Numbered from the stretch's first letter, positions 7,880-16,423 are shown. The stretch: DNA of 48,196 nucleotides from JAENVT01 sp031370825 (GCA_031370825.1 JANMRB010000123.1:1-48196), one strand, 5' to 3'. Translations and numbers: made by a program. The notes: generated by a model from the letters alone, not told the origin.

Positions 7880-8620
7880 GTGAAGCCAGCGATGCAAGCC
7901 GTCACGAGCGCACCGCTGATCCTTCGTTCCGGAAGGGTGATCGCTCGCGTCAGGCCGTGGGCCTTCGAGCCGAACGTCGCTCATCTCGTCCTCTACAACC
8001 AGGCCCGTCTCCCCACGCCAACCGACATCGTCGGATGGATCAGCGAATTGCGCCTGGCCGGATTCGACACCATCCGCACCGGTGCCGTCGGGGCGCAGAC
8101 GGGCGCCCGATTCGAACATCTCGGATTCGAAGCCATTCAGAGCCTGGTGCTGCTGGAGCACCTCCACGTCAACAAGATCACGGCCGCATCGACCAAGAGC
8201 TCGGGCGGCACCGAGAAGTTGCCGACGGATGCTGACATCGACGCGAGTCGCGTCGACATCACCGCGTTCGGCGCAGGGTGGTGCATCGATCGTGTTGGCA
8301 TCGGCGATGTCCGCTCGGCCACACCTCGCCACAGAGCCCGGGCGATCCGGGTGGATCACAAGATCGTTGCCTACGCGATCTCAGGTCGGGACGGCAAGAA
8401 CGGCTACGTCCAGCGCCTCGCAGTGTCGCCCATCCACCAACGCCATGGCTACGGCGAAGCACTCGTCATGGACTCGCTGCGGTGGATGGCGCGGTGGCGG
8501 GTCCAACGCGCACTGGTCAACACCCACATAGGCAACGACGCCGCGCTTGCTTTGTACCACCGACTCGGTTTCAACGATCTGTCCGACCGGCTGCACGTCT
8601 TCGAACGGCGGATCGAGTGA
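7880..8620 (+). CDS. tandem GNAT-fold acetyltransferase
   Basis: A 246-residue protein with two GNAT-like halves. The C-terminal half has a good acetyl-CoA binding motif A (LAVSPIHQRHGYG, about 180-192) and the closing ALYHRLGF motif. The N-terminal half (about 15-95) ends in a matching ARFEHLGFEAIQSLVLLE but has no recognisable Q/RxxGxG/A loop, so it is probably a degenerate copy, as seen in some two-domain actinobacterial acetyltransferases such as mycothiol synthase. It is the first gene of a run in which successive genes overlap by 4 bp: its TGA overlaps the GTG of the DUF6049 gene. The substrate is unknown; a role tied to the envelope genes downstream is only a guess. Confidence 0.75.
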   Translation: MKPAMQAVTSAPLILRSGRVIARVRPWAFEPNVAHLVLYNQARLPTPTDIVGWISELRLAGFDTIRTGAVGAQTGARFEHLGFEAIQSLVLLEHLHVNKITAASTKSSGGTEKLPTDADIDASRVDITAFGAGWCIDRVGIGDVRSATPRHRARAIRVDHKIVAYAISGRDGKNGYVQRLAVSPIHQRHGYGEALVMDSLRWMARWRVQRALVNTHIGNDAALALYHRLGFNDLSDRLHVFERRIE

Positions 8621-10644
8621 CTCGATGGCGCGGATTGCTCACCGCCATCGGCCTCATCAGCACATCGTTCATCGCTCTGCTACCAACGCACGCCGATGCC
8701 GCGCCGGGCGATCTGCAACTCATTGCGCAGAGCTTCAACATTGCAGCTGACGGCTCGCTCACCGCGACCGTCGCGCTGCCGACGACACTCGCCGACTCCG
8801 ACCTGTCGACCGCCCTGTTCGCAGTAACGGTCTTCCAGCGAGTCAACAAGCGCGAAGACCTCTCGGCCATCATCAACGGTGCCTTGCCGCGTCCCGACGA
8901 CACCGTTGCGATCTCACCCCTGTGCTGCGCCGCAGACCAGCCCGGCCAATACAGCATTTCGATACCACTCGAGACCTCAGAGGTGCGACCCGACGCGCTG
9001 AGCATCCCCCGCACTGGCTTGTACCCCGTCACGATTGCCGTCCAACGCGCTGGACGGATCATCTCGACCGTCCTCACCTTCATCAACAGGCTGCCGGCAG
9101 CCGACGAGGCGGACACTGACGACGATCCGATCTCTGTCGGGGTGGCCATCGGTACGCACAGCAGCGTGCGTCTCGACAGCAAGGGCACGATCAGCGTGGA
9201 CCCCACATCGACAGTTGCCGAGATGACTTCTCTGGCTGACACATTGGACGCACTCGATGCCAAGAAGATCCCGGCAACAGTCCGCGTCGCTCCAGCAGTG
9301 TTGAAGGGAGTGCAACAACTCGATCCGAACTTGTTCTCCCGCCTGATCGCGTCGTTGCAGTTGCACCAGGTCGTCGCCGAGCCGCAGTGGCCGATCGATC
9401 CGTCCCAAGCTGCGGCGGCCGGACAGGACTCGCTCTACACGTCGTGGTTGCGAGACGGCCAGGACGGTCTCACCAACCTCGGTCTGGGACCGGCCATCAT
9501 CAGTCGCTCGACGATCTTGGTCGACCAGCCGATCGGCGCGCAGGGGGCGACGTTGCGACGCAACCTGGGTGCAGGCCTGATGGCCATGTCGCCGCAGATC
9601 TACGACAAGCTCACCGGCACGATCGGCGCGTACAGCGACTTCACCGGCGAACTCATCGCCGCCAAGTTGCCCAATGGCACCGCCTTCGATGTCGCCGTCG
9701 TTGATCACGCGATCTCGCAACTGCTCGTGCACACCTTGGCGACGAGCGAGTTGACGAGGATCTATGTGGTCGCGCATCTGTTGGCTCTGCGCAAGGGATT
9801 AGAGATCTCCGGGGCCAACCTGCAACGCCACGCCGTATTGATCGCGACACCGGATCTCGGAGTACCCCTCGCGTCCGTGCTCGGTCCGATCACTGACCTG
9901 ATAGCCGAGACGCCCGGGCTGGCCGCGGCCACGCTCGACGATGTCGCCCTGCGAACCGACCGGTTGTTGATCGACGGGGAGGAACGGCCCGTCACCCTGC
10001 CTGCGATAGCCGGCGACGAGCTCAACAAGCGGATCTTCGAACAGGCCACATTGAACAACGAGATCGATGCAGTTGCGTCGATGCTCCCCGCCGACAACGA
10101 CCGCCCGCAGGGCTGGCGCGAGCTGGCCGACCTCCTGCCGACGACTGCCCTCGATGACGCCAGCGCCGACTCGTTGATCGCCACCGTTCGCGCTGAACTG
10201 ACGAGTGTCAGAGATGCGGTACAGGTCCCCGCGGCCTACACCGTGAACCTGCCGGGTCGCAGAAGTACCGTACGCGTCACCTTCGTGAACAACTCCGATG
10301 TGCCACTGCTCATCAAGGTCCAATTGACGTCACCGTCCGGCAAGTTGGTCTTCGCCAACGACCCACAGCCTGTGCTTCTTGAACCGGGAGTGCCCACCGT
10401 CCTCCCGATCGACGTCGAGGCTCGATCGAACGGCACATCCGGCGTGTCCCTCGATGTCTTCACTCCCAACGATGTCGCCCTCGGGACCACCGTGCCTCTC
10501 AAGTTCCGCGTCAACGCCCTCGGTGTCGGCAATGTGATCACCATCGCCCTGTTCGTACTCGTCGTGCTGTGGTGGTTGGAGCACATGCGATCGAGGCGCC
10601 AGAAGCGCAGACAACGCGAGCGGGCTACCCTGCCTGACTCGTGA
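8617..10644 (+). CDS. secreted, membrane-anchored DUF6049 protein
   Basis: A 675-residue protein matching in position, size and architecture the conserved actinobacterial family of Rv3909 (DUF6049). The GTG at 8617 overlaps the preceding stop (GTGA) and begins directly with a signal peptide: positive MTRWR, a hydrophobic core, and a THADA-A cleavage site near residue 27. The reading frame is open further upstream but that part only shadows the GNAT gene. A long extracellular region follows, then one membrane helix (VITIALFVLVVLWWL) and a basic cytoplasmic tail RSRRQKRRQRER. Mycobacterial homologues lie beside MurJ and are thought to act in the cell envelope; no enzymatic motif is visible here. 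Confidence 0.8.
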   Translation: MTRWRGLLTAIGLISTSFIALLPTHADAAPGDLQLIAQSFNIAADGSLTATVALPTTLADSDLSTALFAVTVFQRVNKREDLSAIINGALPRPDDTVAISPLCCAADQPGQYSISIPLETSEVRPDALSIPRTGLYPVTIAVQRAGRIISTVLTFINRLPAADEADTDDDPISVGVAIGTHSSVRLDSKGTISVDPTSTVAEMTSLADTLDALDAKKIPATVRVAPAVLKGVQQLDPNLFSRLIASLQLHQVVAEPQWPIDPSQAAAAGQDSLYTSWLRDGQDGLTNLGLGPAIISRSTILVDQPIGAQGATLRRNLGAGLMAMSPQIYDKLTGTIGAYSDFTGELIAAKLPNGTAFDVAVVDHAISQLLVHTLATSELTRIYVVAHLLALRKGLEISGANLQRHAVLIATPDLGVPLASVLGPITDLIAETPGLAAATLDDVALRTDRLLIDGEERPVTLPAIAGDELNKRIFEQATLNNEIDAVASMLPADNDRPQGWRELADLLPTTALDDASADSLIATVRAELTSVRDAVQVPAAYTVNLPGRRSTVRVTFVNNSDVPLLIKVQLTSPSGKLVFANDPQPVLLEPGVPTVLPIDVEARSNGTSGVSLDVFTPNDVALGTTVPLKFRVNALGVGNVITIALFVLVVLWWLEHMRSRRQKRRQRERATLPDS

Positions 10645-11486
10645 GCACCAACACCGTCCGCATCGTCACCGACTCGGCTTGCGACCTCCCCCACTCGGTC
10701 GCCGACGAGCTAGCCATCGAGATCGTTCCGTTGACAATTCGCATCGATGGCCACGAGTACGTCGACCGTCATGACCTCACCGTCGCCGAGTTCTGGGCGA
10801 AGTGCGCTGCCTCACCGACACTGCCCGAAACATCGGCGCCGGCCCCCGGGCAGTTCGAGCAGACGTACCGCAGACTTGCCGAGACGGGAGCCACCAGCGT
10901 GGTCACGATCTCGTTGAGCGGGGCGCTGTCGGCCACGATGCAATCGGCTGAACTGGCCGCGCGCTCGGTCGCCGACGTCATCCCCGTCACAGTGATCGAC
11001 AGCCGATCGGTGACGTTGGGCCAGGGCGCGATCGTTGCGTCGTGTGCCAGGTTGGCCGCGGATGGAGCAACGCACGACGAGGTCGTCGCCCATGCTCATG
11101 ATCTGGCGGGTCGCACCCACGTGTGGGGCGCCCTCGACACCCTCGACAACCTCAAGAAGGGCGGCCGAATCGGTGGTGCCAAGGCCTTGCTGGCCTCGGC
11201 GCTGGCCATCAAGCCGATCATCGAAGTACGCGACGGCAAGGTCGAGCAAGGTGGCAAGCAAAGGACGCGCAGCAAGGCACTGGCTTTCCTGGTCGACAAG
11301 GTCGCCGCGGTCGACGGACTCGACAGCCTGTTCGTCCTCCAGGCTGATTGTCGCGATGTCGATCAGTTCGTCGAGATGTTGCGCCCGCACGTCGAAGGCG
11401 AGATCGTCGTCGGCGATATCGGACCTGTCGTCGGTTCGCACGCGGGCCGCGGCACCATCGGCGTCGCGTTCTTCACGCGAACCTGA
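10641..11486 (+). CDS. DegV family fatty-acid-binding protein
   Basis: A 281-residue DegV protein. These bind a fatty acid and, in Firmicutes, act as FakB subunits handing it to the kinase FakA. The start VRIVTDSACDLP, the SAPAPGQFEQTYRRLAETG segment, TISLSGALSATMQSAELA and the IDSRSVTLGQG segment are typical. GTG at 10641 overlaps the previous stop by 4 bp. No FakA-like kinase is visible in the window, so the usual partner would have to be elsewhere or absent. The gene sits between DUF6049 and the protein kinase, the place occupied by MurJ/MviN in mycobacteria. Confidence 0.92.
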   Translation: MSTNTVRIVTDSACDLPHSVADELAIEIVPLTIRIDGHEYVDRHDLTVAEFWAKCAASPTLPETSAPAPGQFEQTYRRLAETGATSVVTISLSGALSATMQSAELAARSVADVIPVTVIDSRSVTLGQGAIVASCARLAADGATHDEVVAHAHDLAGRTHVWGALDTLDNLKKGGRIGGAKALLASALAIKPIIEVRDGKVEQGGKQRTRSKALAFLVDKVAAVDGLDSLFVLQADCRDVDQFVEMLRPHVEGEIVVGDIGPVVGSHAGRGTIGVAFFTRT

Positions 11487-11536
11487 GCTATTGCCCGGTT
11501 TCCGCGGCGTTGCGCCACTAGCGTTCGAGGGCGGAC

Positions 11537-13231
11537 ATGTCAGCAACGATTCCTGGCGCGGCCAGCCCTCCACCCATCTCTGCCTCGATACTCGCCCAGC
11601 GATACCAGCTGGAGCGTCGACTCGCGCAAGGCGGTATGGCCGAGGTCTGGCTGGCGACCGATTTGGCCCTCACTCGTCAGGTCGCGGTGAAATTGCTAAA
11701 GCCGACGCTGGCCGCGGACCCGGTCGTTGCCGAGCGATTCCGACGTGAGGCAATTGCGGTTGCTCAGCTGAGTCATCCCAACATCGTTGCCGTGTACGAC
11801 GCCATCGAAGACACGAATGGAAGTAGTCGTCGCCTTGCGGTCGTGATGCAACTCGTCAACGGAAAGAGCCTTCGACAACTTCTCGACGAACAGCGTCGGC
11901 TGAGCCCCGATCTCACCATCCACATCGGCTCGTGCGTCGCCGCCGCGCTCGACACCGCGCATCGCGCCGGCCTCGTTCATCGCGACGTCAAGCCCGGCAA
12001 CATCCTGATCACACCGGATGGACGCGTCCTGCTCACCGACTTCGGCATCGCCAAGGGCCTCGGCGCAACTGGTGACGATCTCACCAGTGCCAACGTCATG
12101 ATGGGCACCGCCAAGTACCTGTCGCCGGAGCAGGTGCGCGGGAAGAAGCTCGACGGCCGCGCCGATCTCTACTCGCTCGGCCTGGTGCTCTACGAATGCC
12201 TTGCCGGACGCGTGCCGTTTCTGGGTGAGACCGACACTGACACGGCACTGGCGCGACTCAATCGCGATCCCACAGACCTAGCCCGGCTGCGTCCAACCTT
12301 GCCGTACGGTCTCGCCGAGCTCATCCACCGGCTGCTCGCTCGTCGCCCGATGGATCGCTTCGCGACCGGCTCGGAACTGCGGGTGGCGCTCACCCGAATC
12401 GCCACGCGAGCGGACGACCCGACTAGTCCGGCAACGCCTGCAGCCCCCGTTCGCCGACCGACGAGCGAGAACCCTGTAACGGAGCCCGAGGCGATCGGCG
12501 GATACCGGCCCATCGGTCGAACCGGCCGCCCGGCTGGCCCCGCGCATCGCAGCGACGACCGAACGCCGACCAGCACCACCAGTCCACGCCTCCAACCGAA
12601 CCGCACGTTCGAGCAGCGACGTGGCCCTTCGCTGATCCTGGTGGGTGCACTGCTAGCAGCAGCGCTCATCCTCGGTGGCCTGCTGTGGACCACGCTTCGC
12701 GACGATACGCCCAGCAGTGGCTTCGCCGCCCCGCCGACCGTGGTTCCCGTCACCACGACCACCTCCCCCACCGCGCCTTCGTCCAAGATCGTGAAGGTCA
12801 CGACATACGATCCGGATGGCGACGACGGCCAGGAAAACGATGCACTCGCGGCATTGGCCACCGATGGCAATCCGGCGACCGTTTGGTCGACGCTCTGCTA
12901 CGGATCGAGGACGATGGGCGGCAAGACGGGGGTTGGGATCGTTGCCGACCTGGGAGCCGGAGCAATTGGCACGTTCTCTGTCTCGATCGCCAGCGCTCCG
13001 TACCAGATACAGATACTCACCGCGGTGGACGGGGGGATCCCTGCGAAGATCGCCGATTGGGGTTCACCGTTGAAGCGGGCGGTGGGTGCTGATCCCGAGA
13101 CCGTCACGGTCTCGATCAACAAACCGACCCGATACGTCCTTGTGCTCTTCAAGCAGCTGGCCAAGACGGCTGAGTGCACCAAGAACCCCTACCGCGGCGA
13201 CATCTCGGAAATGGACTTTGCCGCGAGTTGA
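11537..13231 (+). CDS. transmembrane Ser/Thr protein kinase with extracellular C-terminal domain
   Basis: A 564-residue PknB-type kinase. The kinase domain (about 22-290) has the glycine loop LAQGGMAEVWLA, catalytic VAVK (Lys52), HRDVKPGN (148-155), DFG (168-170) and SPE in place of APE (196-198), so it should be active. A Pro/Thr-rich linker, one membrane helix (about 365-385) and an extracellular domain (about 418-564, two Cys) follow. That outer domain begins KIVKVTTYDPDGDDGQEND, a discoidin/carbohydrate-binding-like pattern comparable to the C-terminus of mycobacterial MviN (Rv3910), which carries a pseudokinase at this locus. Start ATG at 11537 follows GAGGGCGG. Likely role: sensing an envelope ligand and phosphorylating cytoplasmic targets. 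Confidence 0.88.
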   Translation: MSATIPGAASPPPISASILAQRYQLERRLAQGGMAEVWLATDLALTRQVAVKLLKPTLAADPVVAERFRREAIAVAQLSHPNIVAVYDAIEDTNGSSRRLAVVMQLVNGKSLRQLLDEQRRLSPDLTIHIGSCVAAALDTAHRAGLVHRDVKPGNILITPDGRVLLTDFGIAKGLGATGDDLTSANVMMGTAKYLSPEQVRGKKLDGRADLYSLGLVLYECLAGRVPFLGETDTDTALARLNRDPTDLARLRPTLPYGLAELIHRLLARRPMDRFATGSELRVALTRIATRADDPTSPATPAAPVRRPTSENPVTEPEAIGGYRPIGRTGRPAGPAHRSDDRTPTSTTSPRLQPNRTFEQRRGPSLILVGALLAAALILGGLLWTTLRDDTPSSGFAAPPTVVPVTTTTSPTAPSSKIVKVTTYDPDGDDGQENDALAALATDGNPATVWSTLCYGSRTMGGKTGVGIVADLGAGAIGTFSVSIASAPYQIQILTAVDGGIPAKIADWGSPLKRAVGADPETVTVSINKPTRYVLVLFKQLAKTAECTKNPYRGDISEMDFAAS

Positions 13232-13246
13232 GCACGCACGCGGCAG

Positions 13247-13252
13247 TAGTCT
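13247..13252 (+). promoter_or_regulatory. -10 hexamer TAGTCT upstream of the sigma gene
   Basis: TAGTCT is followed by 7 nt and then ATC at 13260, in frame with the sigma factor. The geometry equals that of the leaderless genes in this window, suggesting that the sigma/anti-sigma pair has its own promoter and perhaps an ATC start. Confidence 0.35.
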
Positions 13253-13259
13253 CGCCGCC

Positions 13260-13859
13260 ATCGCAACACAGCTCGCCGACCACGAGCTGGTGACTGCAGC
13301 CCAGGGGGGAGACCGTGGGGCGCTCGACCAGCTGCTCCGTCGCCACTACGACCGCGTCCACGCGGTGTGTCGACGGATTACCGGCCACGAGGCCGATGCC
13401 GCCGACGCGGCACAGGACGCGATGATCGCAATCGTGCGCAACCTGGATCGCTTCGACGGACGTTCGTCCTTCGGCACCTGGGCATATCGCATCGCCACCA
13501 ACGCCAGCCTCGACGAGCTTCGGCGACGGAAGCGTCGTCCGATGCCGACCAGCAACGATGACCGCGAGCACCCGCACACCGAGGTGGCCGACCCCGACAG
13601 CGATCGCCGCGTCGATGCGATCGGTGACCACATGGCCCTGGACGTAGCACTGCGTTCGCTCAGCGACGACTATCGGCTTCCGGTGGTGCTCCGCGATGTC
13701 GCTGATCTCGACTACGCCGAGATCGCTGCCGTGCTCGAGATCCCGGCCGGCACGGTGAAGAGCAGGATCGCCCGCGGCCGTGCGGCGCTGGCCAAGGCTC
13801 TGACTGCGGACGACGGGAACCAATCGACCGATCCAGAACGTCCAAGTAGAGCACCATGA
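13260..13859 (+). CDS. ECF RNA polymerase sigma factor (SigM position)
   Basis: An ECF-type sigma factor. Region 2 is DHELVTAAQGGDRGALDQLLRRHYDRV through DAADAAQDAMIAI and FGTWAYRIATNASLDELRRRKR; region 4 is LRSLSDDYRLPVVLRDVADLDYAEIAAVLEIPAGTVKSRIARGR, with the usual helix-turn-helix. It occupies the place of sigM between the kinase and trxB, and its stop overlaps the anti-sigma ATG by 4 bp. The start is unresolved. Conserved region 2 begins before the first in-frame GTG (13290), while the only earlier standard codon is a TTG at 13218 inside the kinase gene. An ATC at 13260, 7 nt after TAGTCT, gives a normal N-terminus and is used here tentatively. Confidence 0.88.
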   Translation: MATQLADHELVTAAQGGDRGALDQLLRRHYDRVHAVCRRITGHEADAADAAQDAMIAIVRNLDRFDGRSSFGTWAYRIATNASLDELRRRKRRPMPTSNDDREHPHTEVADPDSDRRVDAIGDHMALDVALRSLSDDYRLPVVLRDVADLDYAEIAAVLEIPAGTVKSRIARGRAALAKALTADDGNQSTDPERPSRAP

Positions 13860-14659
13860 ACGACGAAGAACTCCCGGTCAACGCCGAGCTGGCCAGCGCC
13901 TACCTCGACGACGAGCTCGACCCACTCGAGCGCGCCGCAGTCGATACCGATCCCGACGTCATGTCCATGGTCGATTCTTTCTTCAGAGTCCGCGCGATGC
14001 TGGGTGAGCCCCTAGCCGTCGATGCCGGCACTCGAACCGCTGCCATCACAGCCGCTCTCGCGGAGTTCGACGCGAGGCAACTTCCTTCGGTTGCTGCCGC
14101 GTCTGCGGTGCTCCCAGCATCGGCCACGATCACGTCGTTGCAGTCACGCAGGATGCGCGCTTACCGCGTGGTCACCGGTGTTGCCGCCGCGCTGGTGATC
14201 GGTGTCGTCGCAGTCGCCGCGCTCAACGCATCTCGCGGAAACGATGCCAAGTCGAGCTCCGCGTCTGCCAACACATCCGTCTCAGCCGGCGCCGCTGCGG
14301 ACTCGGCAACGGAGCCTCAGCTGAAGATCGCCGCCGAGACGGCCGCACCAACTGATGCTTCCGGTACCGCGGCCGCCTCTGGTGCCGCGCCGTTCGAGAG
14401 CGCGTCGTCCGCGGGCCCGGAGATCGACAGCCGAGACGCACTGAAGCAGTACGCGGCGGAGCTTCAGGCCACGCAAGCGCCCACGGCGCCGGCGCCGGCC
14501 ACGCCTTCCCGCTCCTCGTGCCTCACGTCCGATCAGACAGTCCTCGGCCCGATCGTGTACCAGGGCAGGGCGGCGGTCGCCGTTCGCAAGCAGTCCACAG
14601 GCGTGTTGCAAGCGGTCGATGCGATCGATTGCCATGTACTTGGCGAGGTCGCGCCGTAG
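13856..14659 (+). CDS. membrane anti-sigma factor
   Basis: A 267-residue predicted anti-sigma factor for the ECF sigma encoded immediately upstream (ATGA overlap). The N-terminus NAELASAYLDDELDPLERAAVD resembles the cytoplasmic sigma-binding helices of anti-sigma factors, but the zinc-binding HxxxCxxC motif is absent, so it would be a zinc-independent type. One membrane helix (about residues 101-123) is followed by a long Ala/Ser/Thr-rich extracytoplasmic part ending with a single Cys-containing segment (SSCLTSDQTVLGP). In mycobacteria the corresponding gene (Rv3912, RsmA) inhibits SigM. Assignment rests on position, topology and the N-terminal pattern. Confidence 0.75.
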   Translation: MNDEELPVNAELASAYLDDELDPLERAAVDTDPDVMSMVDSFFRVRAMLGEPLAVDAGTRTAAITAALAEFDARQLPSVAAASAVLPASATITSLQSRRMRAYRVVTGVAAALVIGVVAVAALNASRGNDAKSSSASANTSVSAGAAADSATEPQLKIAAETAAPTDASGTAAASGAAPFESASSAGPEIDSRDALKQYAAELQATQAPTAPAPATPSRSSCLTSDQTVLGPIVYQGRAAVAVRKQSTGVLQAVDAIDCHVLGEVAP

Positions 14660-14694
14660 CCGGTTCACCCTTACGGCACAGCACCCCATGGCAG

Positions 14695-14700
14695 TAGGCT
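14695..14700 (+). promoter_or_regulatory. -10 hexamer TAGGCT, leaderless geometry
   Basis: TAGGCT is followed by 6 nt and the ATG at 14707. It probably drives the small membrane protein and the overlapping trxB. Confidence 0.5.
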
Positions 14701-14706
14701 GAAGGC

Positions 14707-15033
14707 ATGCCCGGTAACCCGCTGACAGATCCCAATTGGGCCGCTGACCTCGCCAACACCATCGATCGTTACGTCGGCAAGGTGCGCACAACCGTCACTG
14801 ATCGCGCCGTCACCGCCGTACGCGCCGTCGTCTTCGGCATCGTCATACTCATCGCTGCGCCGGTCACCGTCACGTTGCTGGTGATCCTCGGTACGAAGTT
14901 TGTCGAGCGACTCGTAGCCATCGGTACCGATCACGACTCGTCGGTGTGGGTGTCGTACATGATCATGGGCGGCCTCCTCGTCATTGGTGGATCGCTGATG
15001 ATGCGCAAGCGGTACGAAAACGAAGAGGCATGA
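14707..15033 (+). CDS. small two-helix membrane protein, unknown function
   Basis: A 108-residue protein with two predicted membrane helices: about 40-65 (AVRAVVFGIVILIAAPVTVT onward) and about 82-100 (VSYMIMGGLLVIGGSLMM), then a short charged tail RKRYENEEA. I do not recognise a named family; the layout resembles holin-like or DUF-type accessory membrane proteins. Its stop overlaps the ATG of trxB (ATGA), so it is translated together with thioredoxin reductase, and a promoter-like hexamer lies just upstream. A role in redox or envelope stress is suggested only by this coupling. Confidence 0.75.
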   Translation: MPGNPLTDPNWAADLANTIDRYVGKVRTTVTDRAVTAVRAVVFGIVILIAAPVTVTLLVILGTKFVERLVAIGTDHDSSVWVSYMIMGGLLVIGGSLMMRKRYENEEA

Positions 15034-15971
15034 GCCACCATCACGTCATCATCATCGGGTCCGGCCCGGCGGGTCTCACAGCCGCGATCTACGCCGCCCG
15101 CGCCAACCTCCATCCGCTCGTGATCGAAGGCGAGCCATCCAGCACGTCCGATCAGCCCGGCGGCCAGTTGATGCTCACAACCGACGTCGAGAACTATCCC
15201 GGATTCCCCGACGGTGTCATGGGTCCTGAGTTGATGGTCATGTTCCGCGCCCAGGCGGCGCGTTTCGGTGCCGAGTTCCTGACTGAGAAGGTCACTGCCG
15301 TCGACTTCAGCGAGCGTCCCTTCAGGGTCAGTGTTCGCGACCGACATCTCACAGCCGACGCTGTGATCGTCTCGACCGGCGCGCAGAGCCTGATGCTGGG
15401 CCTCGAGTCCGAGTCGAGGTTGTTGGGATACGGCCTCTCGACCTGCGCGACGTGCGATGGCTTCTTCTTCCGCGGTCAAGAGATCGCGGTGGCCGGCGGT
15501 GGAGACAGCGCCGTTGAGGAGGCCATCTTCCTCACGAAGTTCGCGTCCAAGGTCATCCTCATTCACCGTCGCGACACGCTTCGGGCCTCGAAGATCATGC
15601 AGGAGCGGGCGTTCAACAATCCCAAGATCGAGATCCTGTGGAACAACGTCGTGCAGGACCTGGTCGGCGACACCAAGCTCGAGGGTGTTGTCGTGCGCGA
15701 TGTGCGGAGCGACAAAGTCAGCACCTTGCCGGTCACCGGCCTGTTCGTCGCGATCGGGCACCGACCCAACACCGACCTGTTCAAGGGCGTGCTCGACATG
15801 GAGGACAGCGGCTACCTCATCACCAAGCCGGGCACGTCGTACACCAACGTTCCAGGCGTCTTCGCCTGCGGAGATGTGCAGGACTACACGTACCGCCAAG
15901 CCATCACAGCCGCCGGATCTGGATGCATGGCAGCCATCGATTGCGAGCGTTGGCTGGAGTCCGTCGGCTGA
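15030..15971 (+). CDS. trxB: thioredoxin-disulfide reductase
   Basis: A 313-residue flavoprotein that passes electrons from NADPH to thioredoxin. The FAD-binding GSGPAGLTAAIYAARA (10-25), the redox-active CATC (Cys139, Cys142) in STCATCDGFFF, the NADPH-binding GGGDSAVEEA and the closing FACGDVQDYTYRQAITAAGSG are all present. The ATG at 15030 is chosen because it overlaps the preceding stop by 4 bp and starts right at the FAD domain; the frame is open upstream but only as a shadow. Thioredoxin is encoded 113 bp downstream, forming the usual trxB-trxA pair of this locus. Confidence 0.96.
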   Translation: MSHHHVIIIGSGPAGLTAAIYAARANLHPLVIEGEPSSTSDQPGGQLMLTTDVENYPGFPDGVMGPELMVMFRAQAARFGAEFLTEKVTAVDFSERPFRVSVRDRHLTADAVIVSTGAQSLMLGLESESRLLGYGLSTCATCDGFFFRGQEIAVAGGGDSAVEEAIFLTKFASKVILIHRRDTLRASKIMQERAFNNPKIEILWNNVVQDLVGDTKLEGVVVRDVRSDKVSTLPVTGLFVAIGHRPNTDLFKGVLDMEDSGYLITKPGTSYTNVPGVFACGDVQDYTYRQAITAAGSGCMAAIDCERWLESVG

Positions 15972-16084
15972 CTCGATATCGTCAGGTGGTCGTGCCGAGC
16001 GTCACCACGCCGCTGGGAATGCTCGTCGCGATGGTGTCGTTGAGTCCCGATAGCATCACGATCTCAATCGAAAGGACCCCCGCC

Positions 16085-16423
16085 ATGACCGCTGGCATCG
16101 TCACTCTCACCACTTCTACGTTCGACGAAGCTGTGACCGGCGCCGATAGGCCCGTCATCGTCGACTTCTGGGCCGAGTGGTGCGGTCCGTGCAAGATGAT
16201 TGCCCCTATCCTCGGAGAAATTGCCGATGAGCAGGGTGAACACGTGACCATCGCCAAGCTCAACGTGGACGAGAATCCCGAGATCGCAATGCGTTTCAAC
16301 GTCATGAGCATCCCGACGTTGCTGATCTTCGACGGTGGTGAAGTGCGCAAGCGCCTGGTCGGCGCAAAGGGCAAGGGTCAACTGTTGCAGGAGCTCAACG
16401 AATTTCTGCCTACTTCCCGCTGA
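16085..16423 (+). CDS. trxA: thioredoxin
   Basis: A 112-residue thioredoxin with the active site WAEWCGPCKMIAP (Cys33, Cys36), the cis-Pro in MSIPTLLIF and the DVDEN-like NVDENPEIA segment. It is reduced by the TrxB encoded upstream and keeps cytoplasmic proteins reduced. AAAGGA at about 16070 serves as Shine-Dalgarno for the ATG at 16085. The C-terminal coding sequence contains AGGAG (16389-16393) placed 8 nt before an ATT codon in the next gene's frame, so ribosomes translating trxA would expose an internal start for the CwlM-like gene. Confidence 0.96.
   Translation: MTAGIVTLTTSTFDEAVTGADRPVIVDFWAEWCGPCKMIAPILGEIADEQGEHVTIAKLNVDENPEIAMRFNVMSIPTLLIFDGGEVRKRLVGAKGKGQLLQELNEFLPTSR

Noticed and set aside
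8278..8616. Upstream extension of the DUF6049 gene
   Set aside because: This part reads the GNAT gene in another frame; the GTG at 8617 overlaps the stop and starts a proper signal peptide.
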